Below are positions 20,801-33,700 of a DNA stretch of 55,439 nucleotides, one piece after another. Origin of the DNA: Suillus spraguei. Lineage: Eukaryota > Basidiomycota > Agaricomycetes > Boletales > Suillaceae. The stretch's first letter is position 1. The number at the start of each line of letters is the position of its first letter. The notes under the pieces are model-generated. The model worked only from the letters and a program-made list of their open reading frames with translations, was not told where the DNA came from and made no database searches. The position numbers and the translations under genes were made by a program. Where the stretch lies: NCBI GenBank assembly GCA_016800925.1, contig JABCPU010000428.1, forward strand, positions 1 through 55,439, read 5' to 3'.

Positions 20801-23800
20801 ACAAGAGACTACGATAGCGAGACAAGCAATACAACAGCGATAAATCAAGGAAAATCATGCAAAATGAACCCAAGTCTGAACGAGGTTTTCGCCTAAAGCT
20901 ACGCCTCACATCAGCCATTCGATAGCAAAAATCACGCTGGATCAAGCCCAGTCCTGACGAGGTTTTCGCCTAAAGCTACGCATGAGATCAAGCAAAATCA
21001 AGCCATTCGATAGCAAACATCACACAAAATCAAGCCAAGTCCGAACGAGGTTTTCGCCTAAAGCCACGCTTCAGATGAAACAAAACAAAGCAAAGTCAAG
21101 CAATCCAATAGCAAAAATCATGCAGAGTCAAGCCCAGTCCTGACGAGGTTTTCGCTTAAAGCTATGCTTCATATCAAACAAAAATCAAGCAAAGTCAAGC
21201 CCAGTCCTGACGAGGTTTTCGCCTAAAGCCACGCTTCAGATCAAACAAAAATAAAGCAATCCACTAGCAAATATCAAGCAAAGTCAAGCCCAGTCTTGAC
21301 CAGGTTTTCGCCTAAAGCTACGCTTCAGATCAAACAAAAATCAAGCAAAGTCAAGCCCAGTCCTCACGAGGTTTTCGCCTAAAGCCACGCCTCAGATCAA
21401 GCAAAATCAAGCAAAGTCAAGCAAAGTCTGAACAAGGTTTTTGCATCAGCCTATGCATCACCCCAGACAAAGACAACGATAAGCGATACGACAGTCAAGA
21501 CTCTGACAGCAAAAGAAAAGGATAAGAAACGCCACACCACAGACTACGATGACCGAGTAACCGAGTCAAGTCACGGATACAACAAGATACCATACAATAG
21601 ACAAGTCAAGGAACACGACAGACCACGACCATAGATAGAGGGAGACGCTAAGCTAAGATAGAAGAAAAACACCCAATACACGCAATCAGCCTCGACCACC
21701 ACAGTTAGAGCTAGGGTTCAATACCACCCCCCACCAGCTAGAGCTAGAGCTTAGTTAGCTGACTCGCTGCTTAGGCTAAAAACGTATTGTCTCGGTGTCT
21801 CGGTGTCTCGGCTCAAGCGATACGATATGAGAGACCACCACAGCAAGACAGCGATACTCGCCCACATCAAGCGATGCAAAGAGGCATCAAATAGCGAAAA
21901 ATCAAGCGAAATGAAGACCAGTCGAAACGAGATTCTGACCTCGGCCCACGAGTCACCCCCAGACGAGCGCCACAAAGAACTAGACCATGAAATCAAAGAC
22001 AAGCCATAAGACAGCAAAGATCAACAAAATGCAACCAAAGACTAGGATCGCATCAGTCCGACAATCAGCGCATGCATCAGAAAAGACAAGGGTCACGATA
22101 GTCACAAATTAGCGTACGCGTATGCTAAAATCATCTCAAGAAAAGACAAGAATCAAGACAGTCAGAAGCAAGAGATAATCAAAGCTAAAATCACTGTCCA
22201 TCAAGAGAACAAAAAAGATGAGCATCACGATAGTCGCGATAATTTAGCATACGCGTACGCTAATATGATTTCTGAGCAAAAGACAAAAATATCGATAGTC
22301 GCAGCAACATAGATAACCAGCATACATGATTTCTCACAGAAGACATGAGATACGCTGCAGACAAGACTAGCCAGTCCATATGCTGGCTGCAATGAATCAA
22401 AGTGAGTGAGCCAGTGCTAAACATGATGCGCATGACCACAGCTATAGGGCTAGAATGGATGCGAATGCGCTTGCGCATCCAATCACCTATGTTAATGTAC
22501 CGGTCGGTGCAGCCCTATACGGCCTGCGCCTGCGCAGTCGCATCGATGCGCCAGCCAATCAGAGAGGTCGCATCGATGCGCACCGATGCGCACAGTCAAC
22601 CAGAGTGTGCGCACAGGCAATCAGAGCCTGCCAACGACCAACTAGACATGATTCAATGTATCAGAGACAACAAGCCACCCTTGGAAAGAGTATTCATCGA
22701 CACGATCCCAGGGACTGATGAATAGGGGCGACTTTAGCATACGCGTACGCTAAGATGATTTTTTGTCTAAGTAGATAAAAAATGGCATTAAAAATAGCAA
22801 AAATCAAGCAAAATCAAGGAAAGACGTGACATGCCAGATGCAACAAGCCACCCAGTCCACCAGCGCTAGACAGAGCATCATCTACAGTCACGAGTAGCAT
22901 ACGCGTACGCTAAAATGATTTTTAGTCTAAGAAGATAAAAAACAGCACAAAAAATAGCAAAAATCAAGCAAAATCAAGGAAAGACGTGACATGCCAGACG
23001 CAACTGGACACCCAGTCCAGACGGAGCATCATCTACAGTCACGAGTAGCATACGCGTACGCTAAAATGATTTTTCAATAAAACAGCAAAAATCAAGCAAT
23101 CAGCCTCGACCACCACAGTTAGAGCTAGGGTTCAATACCACCCCCCACCAGCTAGAGCTAGAGCTTTGTTAGCTGACTCGCTGCTTAGGCTGAAAACGTA
23201 TTGTCTCGGTGTCTCGTTGTCTCGGCATAGAGACAAGTAGAAGCGATAAAATCAGCAAAATGAAGTCGAGTCAAAGCTAGATCCTGTCCTCGGCCCACGC
23301 GTCACCCCCCAGACTAGCGCTACGATAAGGAAGACAATCAAGAAAAGCAGAAGCGATACGTCACCACAGCAAGTCAAGCGATACCATGACAAGAGACTAC
23401 GATAGCGAGACAAGCAATACAACAGCGATAAATCAAGGAAAATCATGCAAAATGAACCCAAGTCTGAACGAGGTTTTCGCCTAAAGCTACGCCTCACATC
23501 AGCCATTCGATAGCAAAAATCACGCTGGATCAAGCCCAGTCCTGACGAGGTTTTCGCCTAAAGCTACGCATGAGATCAAGCAAAATCAAGCCATTCGATA
23601 GCAAACATCACACAAAATCAAGCCAAGTCCGAACGAGGTTTTCGCCTAAAGCCACGCTTCAGATGAAACAAAACAAAGCAAAGTCAAGCAATCCAATAGC
23701 AAAAATCATGCAGAGTCAAGCCCAGTCCTGACGAGGTTTTCGCTTAAAGCTATGCTTCATATCAAACAAAAATCAAGCAAAGTCAAGCCCAGTCCTGACG

Positions 23801-26800
23801 AGGTTTTCGCCTAAAGCCACGCTTCAGATCAAACAAAAATAAAGCAATCCACTAGCAAATATCAAGCAAAGTCAAGCCCAGTCTTGACCAGGTTTTCGCC
23901 TAAAGCTACGCTTCAGATCAAACAAAAATCAAGCAAAGTCAAGCCCAGTCCTCACGAGGTTTTCGCCTAAAGCCACGCCTCAGATCAAGCAAAATCAAGC
24001 AAAGTCAAGCAAAGTCTGAACAAGGTTTTTGCATCAGCCTATGCATCACCCCAGACAAAGACAACGATAAGCGATACGACAGTCAAGACTCTGACAGCAA
24101 AAGAAAAGGATAAGAAACGCCACACCACAGACTACGATGACCGAGTAACCGAGTCAAGTCACGGATACAACAAGATACCATACAATAGACAAGTCAAGGA
24201 ACACGACAGACCACGACCATAGATAGAGGGAGACGCTAAGCTAAGATAGAAGAAAAACACCCAATACACGCAATCAGCCTCGACCACCACAGTTAGAGCT
24301 AGGGTTCAATACCACCCCCCACCAGCTAGAGCTAGAGCTTAGTTAGCTGACTCGCTGCTTAGGCTAAAAACGTATTGTCTCGGTGTCTCGGTGTCTCGGC
24401 TCAAGCGATACGATATGAGAGACCACCACAGCAAGACAGCGATACTCGCCCACATCAAGCGATGCAAAGAGGCATCAAATAGCGAAAAATCAAGCGAAAT
24501 GAAGACCAGTCGAAACGAGATTCTGACCTCGGCCCACGAGTCACCCCCAGACGAGCGCCACAAAGAACTAGACCATGAAATCAAAGACAAGCCATAAGAC
24601 AGCAAAGATCAACAAAATGCAACCAAAGACTAGGATCGCATCAGTCCGACAATCAGCGCATGCATCAGAAAAGACAAGGGTCACGATAGTCACAAATTAG
24701 CGTACGCGTATGCTAAAATCATCTCAAGAAAAGACAAGAATCAAGACAGTCAGAAGCAAGAGATAATCAAAGCTAAAATCACTGTCCATCAAGAGAACAA
24801 AAAAGATGAGCATCACGATAGTCGCGATAATTTAGCATACGCGTACGCTAATATGATTTCTGAGCAAAAGACAAAAATATCGATAGTCGCAGCAACATAG
24901 ATAACCAGCATACATGATTTCTCACAGAAGACATGAGATACGCTGCAGACAAGACTAGCCAGTCCATATGCTGGCTGCAATGAATCAAAGTGAGTGAGCC
25001 AGTGCTAAACATGATGCGCATGACCACAGCTATAGGGCTAGAATGGATGCGAATGCGCTTGCGCATCCAATCACCTATGTTAATGTACCGGTCGGTGCAG
25101 CCCTATACGGCCTGCGCCTGCGCAGTCGCATCGATGCGCCAGCCAATCAGAGAGGTCGCATCGATGCGCACCGATGCGCACAGTCAACCAGAGTGTGCGC
25201 ACAGGCAATCAGAGCCTGCCAACGACCAACTAGACATGATTCAATGTATCAGAGACAACAAGCCACCCTTGGAAAGAGTATTCATCGACACGATCCCAGG
25301 GACTGATGAATAGGGGCGACTTTAGCATACGCGTACGCTAAGATGATTTTTTGTCTAAGTAGATAAAAAATGGCATTAAAAATAGCAAAAATCAAGCAAA
25401 ATCAAGGAAAGACGTGACATGCCAGATGCAACAAGCCACCCAGTCCACCAGCGCTAGACAGAGCATCATCTACAGTCACGAGTAGCATACGCGTACGCTA
25501 AAATGATTTTTAGTCTAAGAAGATAAAAAACAGCACAAAAAATAGCAAAAATCAAGCAAAATCAAGGAAAGACGTGACATGCCAGACGCAACTGGACACC
25601 CAGTCCAGACGGAGCATCATCTACAGTCACGAGTAGCATACGCGTACGCTAAAATGATTTTTCAATAAAACAGCAAAAATCAAGCAATCAGCCTCGACCA
25701 CCACAGTTAGAGCTAGGGTTCAATACCACCCCCCACCAGCTAGAGCTAGAGCTTTGTTAGCTGACTCGCTGCTTAGGCTGAAAACGTATTGTCTCGGTGT
25801 CTCGTTGTCTCGGCATAGAGACAAGTAGAAGCGATAAAATCAGCAAAATGAAGTCGAGTCAAAGCTAGATCCTGTCCTCGGCCCACGCGTCACCCCCCAG
25901 ACTAGCGCTACGATAAGGAAGACAATCAAGAAAAGCAGAAGCGATACGTCACCACAGCAAGTCAAGCGATACCATGACAAGAGACTACGATAGCGAGACA
26001 AGCAATACAACAGCGATAAATCAAGGAAAATCATGCAAAATGAACCCAAGTCTGAACGAGGTTTTCGCCTAAAGCTACGCCTCACATCAGCCATTCGATA
26101 GCAAAAATCACGCTGGATCAAGCCCAGTCCTGACGAGGTTTTCGCCTAAAGCTACGCATGAGATCAAGCAAAATCAAGCCATTCGATAGCAAACATCACA
26201 CAAAATCAAGCCAAGTCCGAACGAGGTTTTCGCCTAAAGCCACGCTTCAGATGAAACAAAACAAAGCAAAGTCAAGCAATCCAATAGCAAAAATCATGCA
26301 GAGTCAAGCCCAGTCCTGACGAGGTTTTCGCTTAAAGCTATGCTTCATATCAAACAAAAATCAAGCAAAGTCAAGCCCAGTCCTGACGAGGTTTTCGCCT
26401 AAAGCCACGCTTCAGATCAAACAAAAATAAAGCAATCCACTAGCAAATATCAAGCAAAGTCAAGCCCAGTCTTGACCAGGTTTTCGCCTAAAGCTACGCT
26501 TCAGATCAAACAAAAATCAAGCAAAGTCAAGCCCAGTCCTCACGAGGTTTTCGCCTAAAGCCACGCCTCAGATCAAGCAAAATCAAGCAAAGTCAAGCAA
26601 AGTCTGAACAAGGTTTTTGCATCAGCCTATGCATCACCCCAGACAAAGACAACGATAAGCGATACGACAGTCAAGACTCTGACAGCAAAAGAAAAGGATA
26701 AGAAACGCCACACCACAGACTACGATGACCGAGTAACCGAGTCAAGTCACGGATACAACAAGATACCATACAATAGACAAGTCAAGGAACACGACAGACC

Positions 26801-29800
26801 ACGACCATAGATAGAGGGAGACGCTAAGCTAAGATAGAAGAAAAACACCCAATACACGCAATCAGCCTCGACCACCACAGTTAGAGCTAGGGTTCAATAC
26901 CACCCCCCACCAGCTAGAGCTAGAGCTTAGTTAGCTGACTCGCTGCTTAGGCTAAAAACGTATTGTCTCGGTGTCTCGGTGTCTCGGCTCAAGCGATACG
27001 ATATGAGAGACCACCACAGCAAGACAGCGATACTCGCCCACATCAAGCGATGCAAAGAGGCATCAAATAGCGAAAAATCAAGCGAAATGAAGACCAGTCG
27101 AAACGAGATTCTGACCTCGGCCCACGAGTCACCCCCAGACGAGCGCCACAAAGAACTAGACCATGAAATCAAAGACAAGCCATAAGACAGCAAAGATCAA
27201 CAAAATGCAACCAAAGACTAGGATCGCATCAGTCCGACAATCAGCGCATGCATCAGAAAAGACAAGGGTCACGATAGTCACAAATTAGCGTACGCGTATG
27301 CTAAAATCATCTCAAGAAAAGACAAGAATCAAGACAGTCAGAAGCAAGAGATAATCAAAGCTAAAATCACTGTCCATCAAGAGAACAAAAAAGATGAGCA
27401 TCACGATAGTCGCGATAATTTAGCATACGCGTACGCTAATATGATTTCTGAGCAAAAGACAAAAATATCGATAGTCGCAGCAACATAGATAACCAGCATA
27501 CATGATTTCTCACAGAAGACATGAGATACGCTGCAGACAAGACTAGCCAGTCCATATGCTGGCTGCAATGAATCAAAGTGAGTGAGCCAGTGCTAAACAT
27601 GATGCGCATGACCACAGCTATAGGGCTAGAATGGATGCGAATGCGCTTGCGCATCCAATCACCTATGTTAATGTACCGGTCGGTGCAGCCCTATACGGCC
27701 TGCGCCTGCGCAGTCGCATCGATGCGCCAGCCAATCAGAGAGGTCGCATCGATGCGCACCGATGCGCACAGTCAACCAGAGTGTGCGCACAGGCAATCAG
27801 AGCCTGCCAACGACCAACTAGACATGATTCAATGTATCAGAGACAACAAGCCACCCTTGGAAAGAGTATTCATCGACACGATCCCAGGGACTGATGAATA
27901 GGGGCGACTTTAGCATACGCGTACGCTAAGATGATTTTTTGTCTAAGTAGATAAAAAATGGCATTAAAAATAGCAAAAATCAAGCAAAATCAAGGAAAGA
28001 CGTGACATGCCAGATGCAACAAGCCACCCAGTCCACCAGCGCTAGACAGAGCATCATCTACAGTCACGAGTAGCATACGCGTACGCTAAAATGATTTTTA
28101 GTCTAAGAAGATAAAAAACAGCACAAAAAATAGCAAAAATCAAGCAAAATCAAGGAAAGACGTGACATGCCAGACGCAACTGGACACCCAGTCCAGACGG
28201 AGCATCATCTACAGTCACGAGTAGCATACGCGTACGCTAAAATGATTTTTCAATAAAACAGCAAAAATCAAGCAATCAGCCTCGACCACCACAGTTAGAG
28301 CTAGGGTTCAATACCACCCCCCACCAGCTAGAGCTAGAGCTTTGTTAGCTGACTCGCTGCTTAGGCTGAAAACGTATTGTCTCGGTGTCTCGTTGTCTCG
28401 GCATAGAGACAAGTAGAAGCGATAAAATCAGCAAAATGAAGTCGAGTCAAAGCTAGATCCTGTCCTCGGCCCACGCGTCACCCCCCAGACTAGCGCTACG
28501 ATAAGGAAGACAATCAAGAAAAGCAGAAGCGATACGTCACCACAGCAAGTCAAGCGATACCATGACAAGAGACTACGATAGCGAGACAAGCAATACAACA
28601 GCGATAAATCAAGGAAAATCATGCAAAATGAACCCAAGTCTGAACGAGGTTTTCGCCTAAAGCTACGCCTCACATCAGCCATTCGATAGCAAAAATCACG
28701 CTGGATCAAGCCCAGTCCTGACGAGGTTTTCGCCTAAAGCTACGCATGAGATCAAGCAAAATCAAGCCATTCGATAGCAAACATCACACAAAATCAAGCC
28801 AAGTCCGAACGAGGTTTTCGCCTAAAGCCACGCTTCAGATGAAACAAAACAAAGCAAAGTCAAGCAATCCAATAGCAAAAATCATGCAGAGTCAAGCCCA
28901 GTCCTGACGAGGTTTTCGCTTAAAGCTATGCTTCATATCAAACAAAAATCAAGCAAAGTCAAGCCCAGTCCTGACGAGGTTTTCGCCTAAAGCCACGCTT
29001 CAGATCAAACAAAAATAAAGCAATCCACTAGCAAATATCAAGCAAAGTCAAGCCCAGTCTTGACCAGGTTTTCGCCTAAAGCTACGCTTCAGATCAAACA
29101 AAAATCAAGCAAAGTCAAGCCCAGTCCTCACGAGGTTTTCGCCTAAAGCCACGCCTCAGATCAAGCAAAATCAAGCAAAGTCAAGCAAAGTCTGAACAAG
29201 GTTTTTGCATCAGCCTATGCATCACCCCAGACAAAGACAACGATAAGCGATACGACAGTCAAGACTCTGACAGCAAAAGAAAAGGATAAGAAACGCCACA
29301 CCACAGACTACGATGACCGAGTAACCGAGTCAAGTCACGGATACAACAAGATACCATACAATAGACAAGTCAAGGAACACGACAGACCACGACCATAGAT
29401 AGAGGGAGACGCTAAGCTAAGATAGAAGAAAAACACCCAATACACGCAATCAGCCTCGACCACCACAGTTAGAGCTAGGGTTCAATACCACCCCCCACCA
29501 GCTAGAGCTAGAGCTTAGTTAGCTGACTCGCTGCTTAGGCTAAAAACGTATTGTCTCGGTGTCTCGGTGTCTCGGCTCAAGCGATACGATATGAGAGACC
29601 ACCACAGCAAGACAGCGATACTCGCCCACATCAAGCGATGCAAAGAGGCATCAAATAGCGAAAAATCAAGCGAAATGAAGACCAGTCGAAACGAGATTCT
29701 GACCTCGGCCCACGAGTCACCCCCAGACGAGCGCCACAAAGAACTAGACCATGAAATCAAAGACAAGCCATAAGACAGCAAAGATCAACAAAATGCAACC

Positions 29801-32800
29801 AAAGACTAGGATCGCATCAGTCCGACAATCAGCGCATGCATCAGAAAAGACAAGGGTCACGATAGTCACAAATTAGCGTACGCGTATGCTAAAATCATCT
29901 CAAGAAAAGACAAGAATCAAGACAGTCAGAAGCAAGAGATAATCAAAGCTAAAATCACTGTCCATCAAGAGAACAAAAAAGATGAGCATCACGATAGTCG
30001 CGATAATTTAGCATACGCGTACGCTAATATGATTTCTGAGCAAAAGACAAAAATATCGATAGTCGCAGCAACATAGATAACCAGCATACATGATTTCTCA
30101 CAGAAGACATGAGATACGCTGCAGACAAGACTAGCCAGTCCATATGCTGGCTGCAATGAATCAAAGTGAGTGAGCCAGTGCTAAACATGATGCGCATGAC
30201 CACAGCTATAGGGCTAGAATGGATGCGAATGCGCTTGCGCATCCAATCACCTATGTTAATGTACCGGTCGGTGCAGCCCTATACGGCCTGCGCCTGCGCA
30301 GTCGCATCGATGCGCCAGCCAATCAGAGAGGTCGCATCGATGCGCACCGATGCGCACAGTCAACCAGAGTGTGCGCACAGGCAATCAGAGCCTGCCAACG
30401 ACCAACTAGACATGATTCAATGTATCAGAGACAACAAGCCACCCTTGGAAAGAGTATTCATCGACACGATCCCAGGGACTGATGAATAGGGGCGACTTTA
30501 GCATACGCGTACGCTAAGATGATTTTTTGTCTAAGTAGATAAAAAATGGCATTAAAAATAGCAAAAATCAAGCAAAATCAAGGAAAGACGTGACATGCCA
30601 GATGCAACAAGCCACCCAGTCCACCAGCGCTAGACAGAGCATCATCTACAGTCACGAGTAGCATACGCGTACGCTAAAATGATTTTTAGTCTAAGAAGAT
30701 AAAAAACAGCACAAAAAATAGCAAAAATCAAGCAAAATCAAGGAAAGACGTGACATGCCAGACGCAACTGGACACCCAGTCCAGACGGAGCATCATCTAC
30801 AGTCACGAGTAGCATACGCGTACGCTAAAATGATTTTTCAATAAAACAGCAAAAATCAAGCAATCAGCCTCGACCACCACAGTTAGAGCTAGGGTTCAAT
30901 ACCACCCCCCACCAGCTAGAGCTAGAGCTTTGTTAGCTGACTCGCTGCTTAGGCTGAAAACGTATTGTCTCGGTGTCTCGTTGTCTCGGCATAGAGACAA
31001 GTAGAAGCGATAAAATCAGCAAAATGAAGTCGAGTCAAAGCTAGATCCTGTCCTCGGCCCACGCGTCACCCCCCAGACTAGCGCTACGATAAGGAAGACA
31101 ATCAAGAAAAGCAGAAGCGATACGTCACCACAGCAAGTCAAGCGATACCATGACAAGAGACTACGATAGCGAGACAAGCAATACAACAGCGATAAATCAA
31201 GGAAAATCATGCAAAATGAACCCAAGTCTGAACGAGGTTTTCGCCTAAAGCTACGCCTCACATCAGCCATTCGATAGCAAAAATCACGCTGGATCAAGCC
31301 CAGTCCTGACGAGGTTTTCGCCTAAAGCTACGCATGAGATCAAGCAAAATCAAGCCATTCGATAGCAAACATCACACAAAATCAAGCCAAGTCCGAACGA
31401 GGTTTTCGCCTAAAGCCACGCTTCAGATGAAACAAAACAAAGCAAAGTCAAGCAATCCAATAGCAAAAATCATGCAGAGTCAAGCCCAGTCCTGACGAGG
31501 TTTTCGCTTAAAGCTATGCTTCATATCAAACAAAAATCAAGCAAAGTCAAGCCCAGTCCTGACGAGGTTTTCGCCTAAAGCCACGCTTCAGATCAAACAA
31601 AAATAAAGCAATCCACTAGCAAATATCAAGCAAAGTCAAGCCCAGTCTTGACCAGGTTTTCGCCTAAAGCTACGCTTCAGATCAAACAAAAATCAAGCAA
31701 AGTCAAGCCCAGTCCTCACGAGGTTTTCGCCTAAAGCCACGCCTCAGATCAAGCAAAATCAAGCAAAGTCAAGCAAAGTCTGAACAAGGTTTTTGCATCA
31801 GCCTATGCATCACCCCAGACAAAGACAACGATAAGCGATACGACAGTCAAGACTCTGACAGCAAAAGAAAAGGATAAGAAACGCCACACCACAGACTACG
31901 ATGACCGAGTAACCGAGTCAAGTCACGGATACAACAAGATACCATACAATAGACAAGTCAAGGAACACGACAGACCACGACCATAGATAGAGGGAGACGC
32001 TAAGCTAAGATAGAAGAAAAACACCCAATACACGCAATCAGCCTCGACCACCACAGTTAGAGCTAGGGTTCAATACCACCCCCCACCAGCTAGAGCTAGA
32101 GCTTAGTTAGCTGACTCGCTGCTTAGGCTAAAAACGTATTGTCTCGGTGTCTCGGTGTCTCGGCTCAAGCGATACGATATGAGAGACCACCACAGCAAGA
32201 CAGCGATACTCGCCCACATCAAGCGATGCAAAGAGGCATCAAATAGCGAAAAATCAAGCGAAATGAAGACCAGTCGAAACGAGATTCTGACCTCGGCCCA
32301 CGAGTCACCCCCAGACGAGCGCCACAAAGAACTAGACCATGAAATCAAAGACAAGCCATAAGACAGCAAAGATCAACAAAATGCAACCAAAGACTAGGAT
32401 CGCATCAGTCCGACAATCAGCGCATGCATCAGAAAAGACAAGGGTCACGATAGTCACAAATTAGCGTACGCGTATGCTAAAATCATCTCAAGAAAAGACA
32501 AGAATCAAGACAGTCAGAAGCAAGAGATAATCAAAGCTAAAATCACTGTCCATCAAGAGAACAAAAAAGATGAGCATCACGATAGTCGCGATAATTTAGC
32601 ATACGCGTACGCTAATATGATTTCTGAGCAAAAGACAAAAATATCGATAGTCGCAGCAACATAGATAACCAGCATACATGATTTCTCACAGAAGACATGA
32701 GATACGCTGCAGACAAGACTAGCCAGTCCATATGCTGGCTGCAATGAATCAAAGTGAGTGAGCCAGTGCTAACATGATGCGCATGACCACAGCTATAGGG

Positions 32801-33599
32801 CTAGAATGGATGCGAATGCGCTTGCGCATCCAATCACCTATGTTAATGTACCGGTCGGTGCAGCCCTATACGGCCTGCGCCTGCGCAGTCGCATCGATGC
32901 GCCAGCCAATCAGAGAGGTCGCATCGATGCGCACCGATGCGCACAGTCAACCAGAGTGTGCGCACAGGCAATCAGAGCCTGCCAACGACCAACTAGACAT
33001 GATTCATGTATCAGAGACAACAAGCCACCTTGGAAAGAGTATTCATCGACACGATCCCAGGGACTGATGAATAGGGGCGACTTTAGCATACGCGTACGCT
33101 AAGATGATTTTTTGTCTAAGTAGATAAAAAATGGCATTAAAATAGCAAAAATCAAGCAAAATCAAGGAAAGACGTGACATGCCAGATGCAACAAGCCACC
33201 CAGTCCACCAGCGCTAGACAGAGCATCATCTACAGTCACGAGTAGCATACGCGTACGCTAAATGATTTTTAGTCTAAGAAGATAAAAAACAGCACAAAAA
33301 ATAGCAAAAATCAAGCAAAATCAAGGAAAGACGTGACATGCCAGACGCAACTGGACACCCAGTCAGACGGAGCATCATCTACAGTCACGAGTAGCATACG
33401 CGTACGCTAAAATGATTTTTCAATAAAACAGCAAAAATCAAGCAATCAGCCTCGACCACCACAGTTAGAGCTAGGGTTCAATACCACCCACCAGCTAGAG
33501 CTAGAGCTTTGTTAGCTGACTCGCTGCTTAGGCTGAAAACGTATTGTCTCGGTGTCTCGTTGTCTCGGCATAGAGACAGTAGAAGCGATAAAATCAGCA

Positions 33600-33700
33600 A
33601 ATGAAGTCGAGTCAAAGCTAGATCCTGTCTCGGCCACGCGTCACCAGCTAGCGCACGATCTAAGGAGCTTAGAATCCAAGCGATGATCATAGCTATCGAA
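33600..33700. other. Inversion point between head-to-head family B arrays
   Basis: To the left, the sequence follows forward family B up to roughly GCTAGCGCACGAT (~33658). It then contains ~35 bases that match the unit only loosely, and from ~33690 (GCTATCGAATGGCTGATG) it follows the inverted unit cleanly. In first-unit coordinates the left arm reaches about 13020 while the right arm starts at about 13158 and runs backwards, so there is essentially no unique spacer. Whether this is a real fold-back or an assembly join cannot be decided from sequence alone. Confidence 0.8.

Larger units (their letters stand above)
12134..33690 (+). repeat. Satellite family B, 2588-bp unit, 8 full copies plus ~0.85 kb partial, forward orientation
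   Basis: Taking CCTATGTTAATG as the start, units begin at 12134, 14722, 17310, 19898, 22486, 25074, 27662, 30250 and 32837. The full units look identical to one another by eye, which indicates very recent amplification or strong homogenisation. The ninth, partial unit carries many one-base deletions and degrades into unmatched sequence at ~33650-33690, where orientation reverses. Unit layout from 12134: GC-rich palindromic block, three sub-repeats of ~150-160 bp ending in the ACGCGT-centred 18-mer (12383-12711), core module B1 (12751-12873), a cluster of GAGGTTTTCGCC motifs (~13129-13690), core module B2 (13924-14047), two further 18-mers (14346-14498), then an imperfect hairpin (14693-14716). 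No convincing coding sequence was found. Confidence 0.97.

Noticed and set aside
12134..33690. Family B unit as an autonomous transposon
   Set aside because: No transposase, reverse transcriptase or Rep-like frame, no terminal inverted repeats at the unit start, and no target-site duplication at the borders beyond CCTA microhomology.
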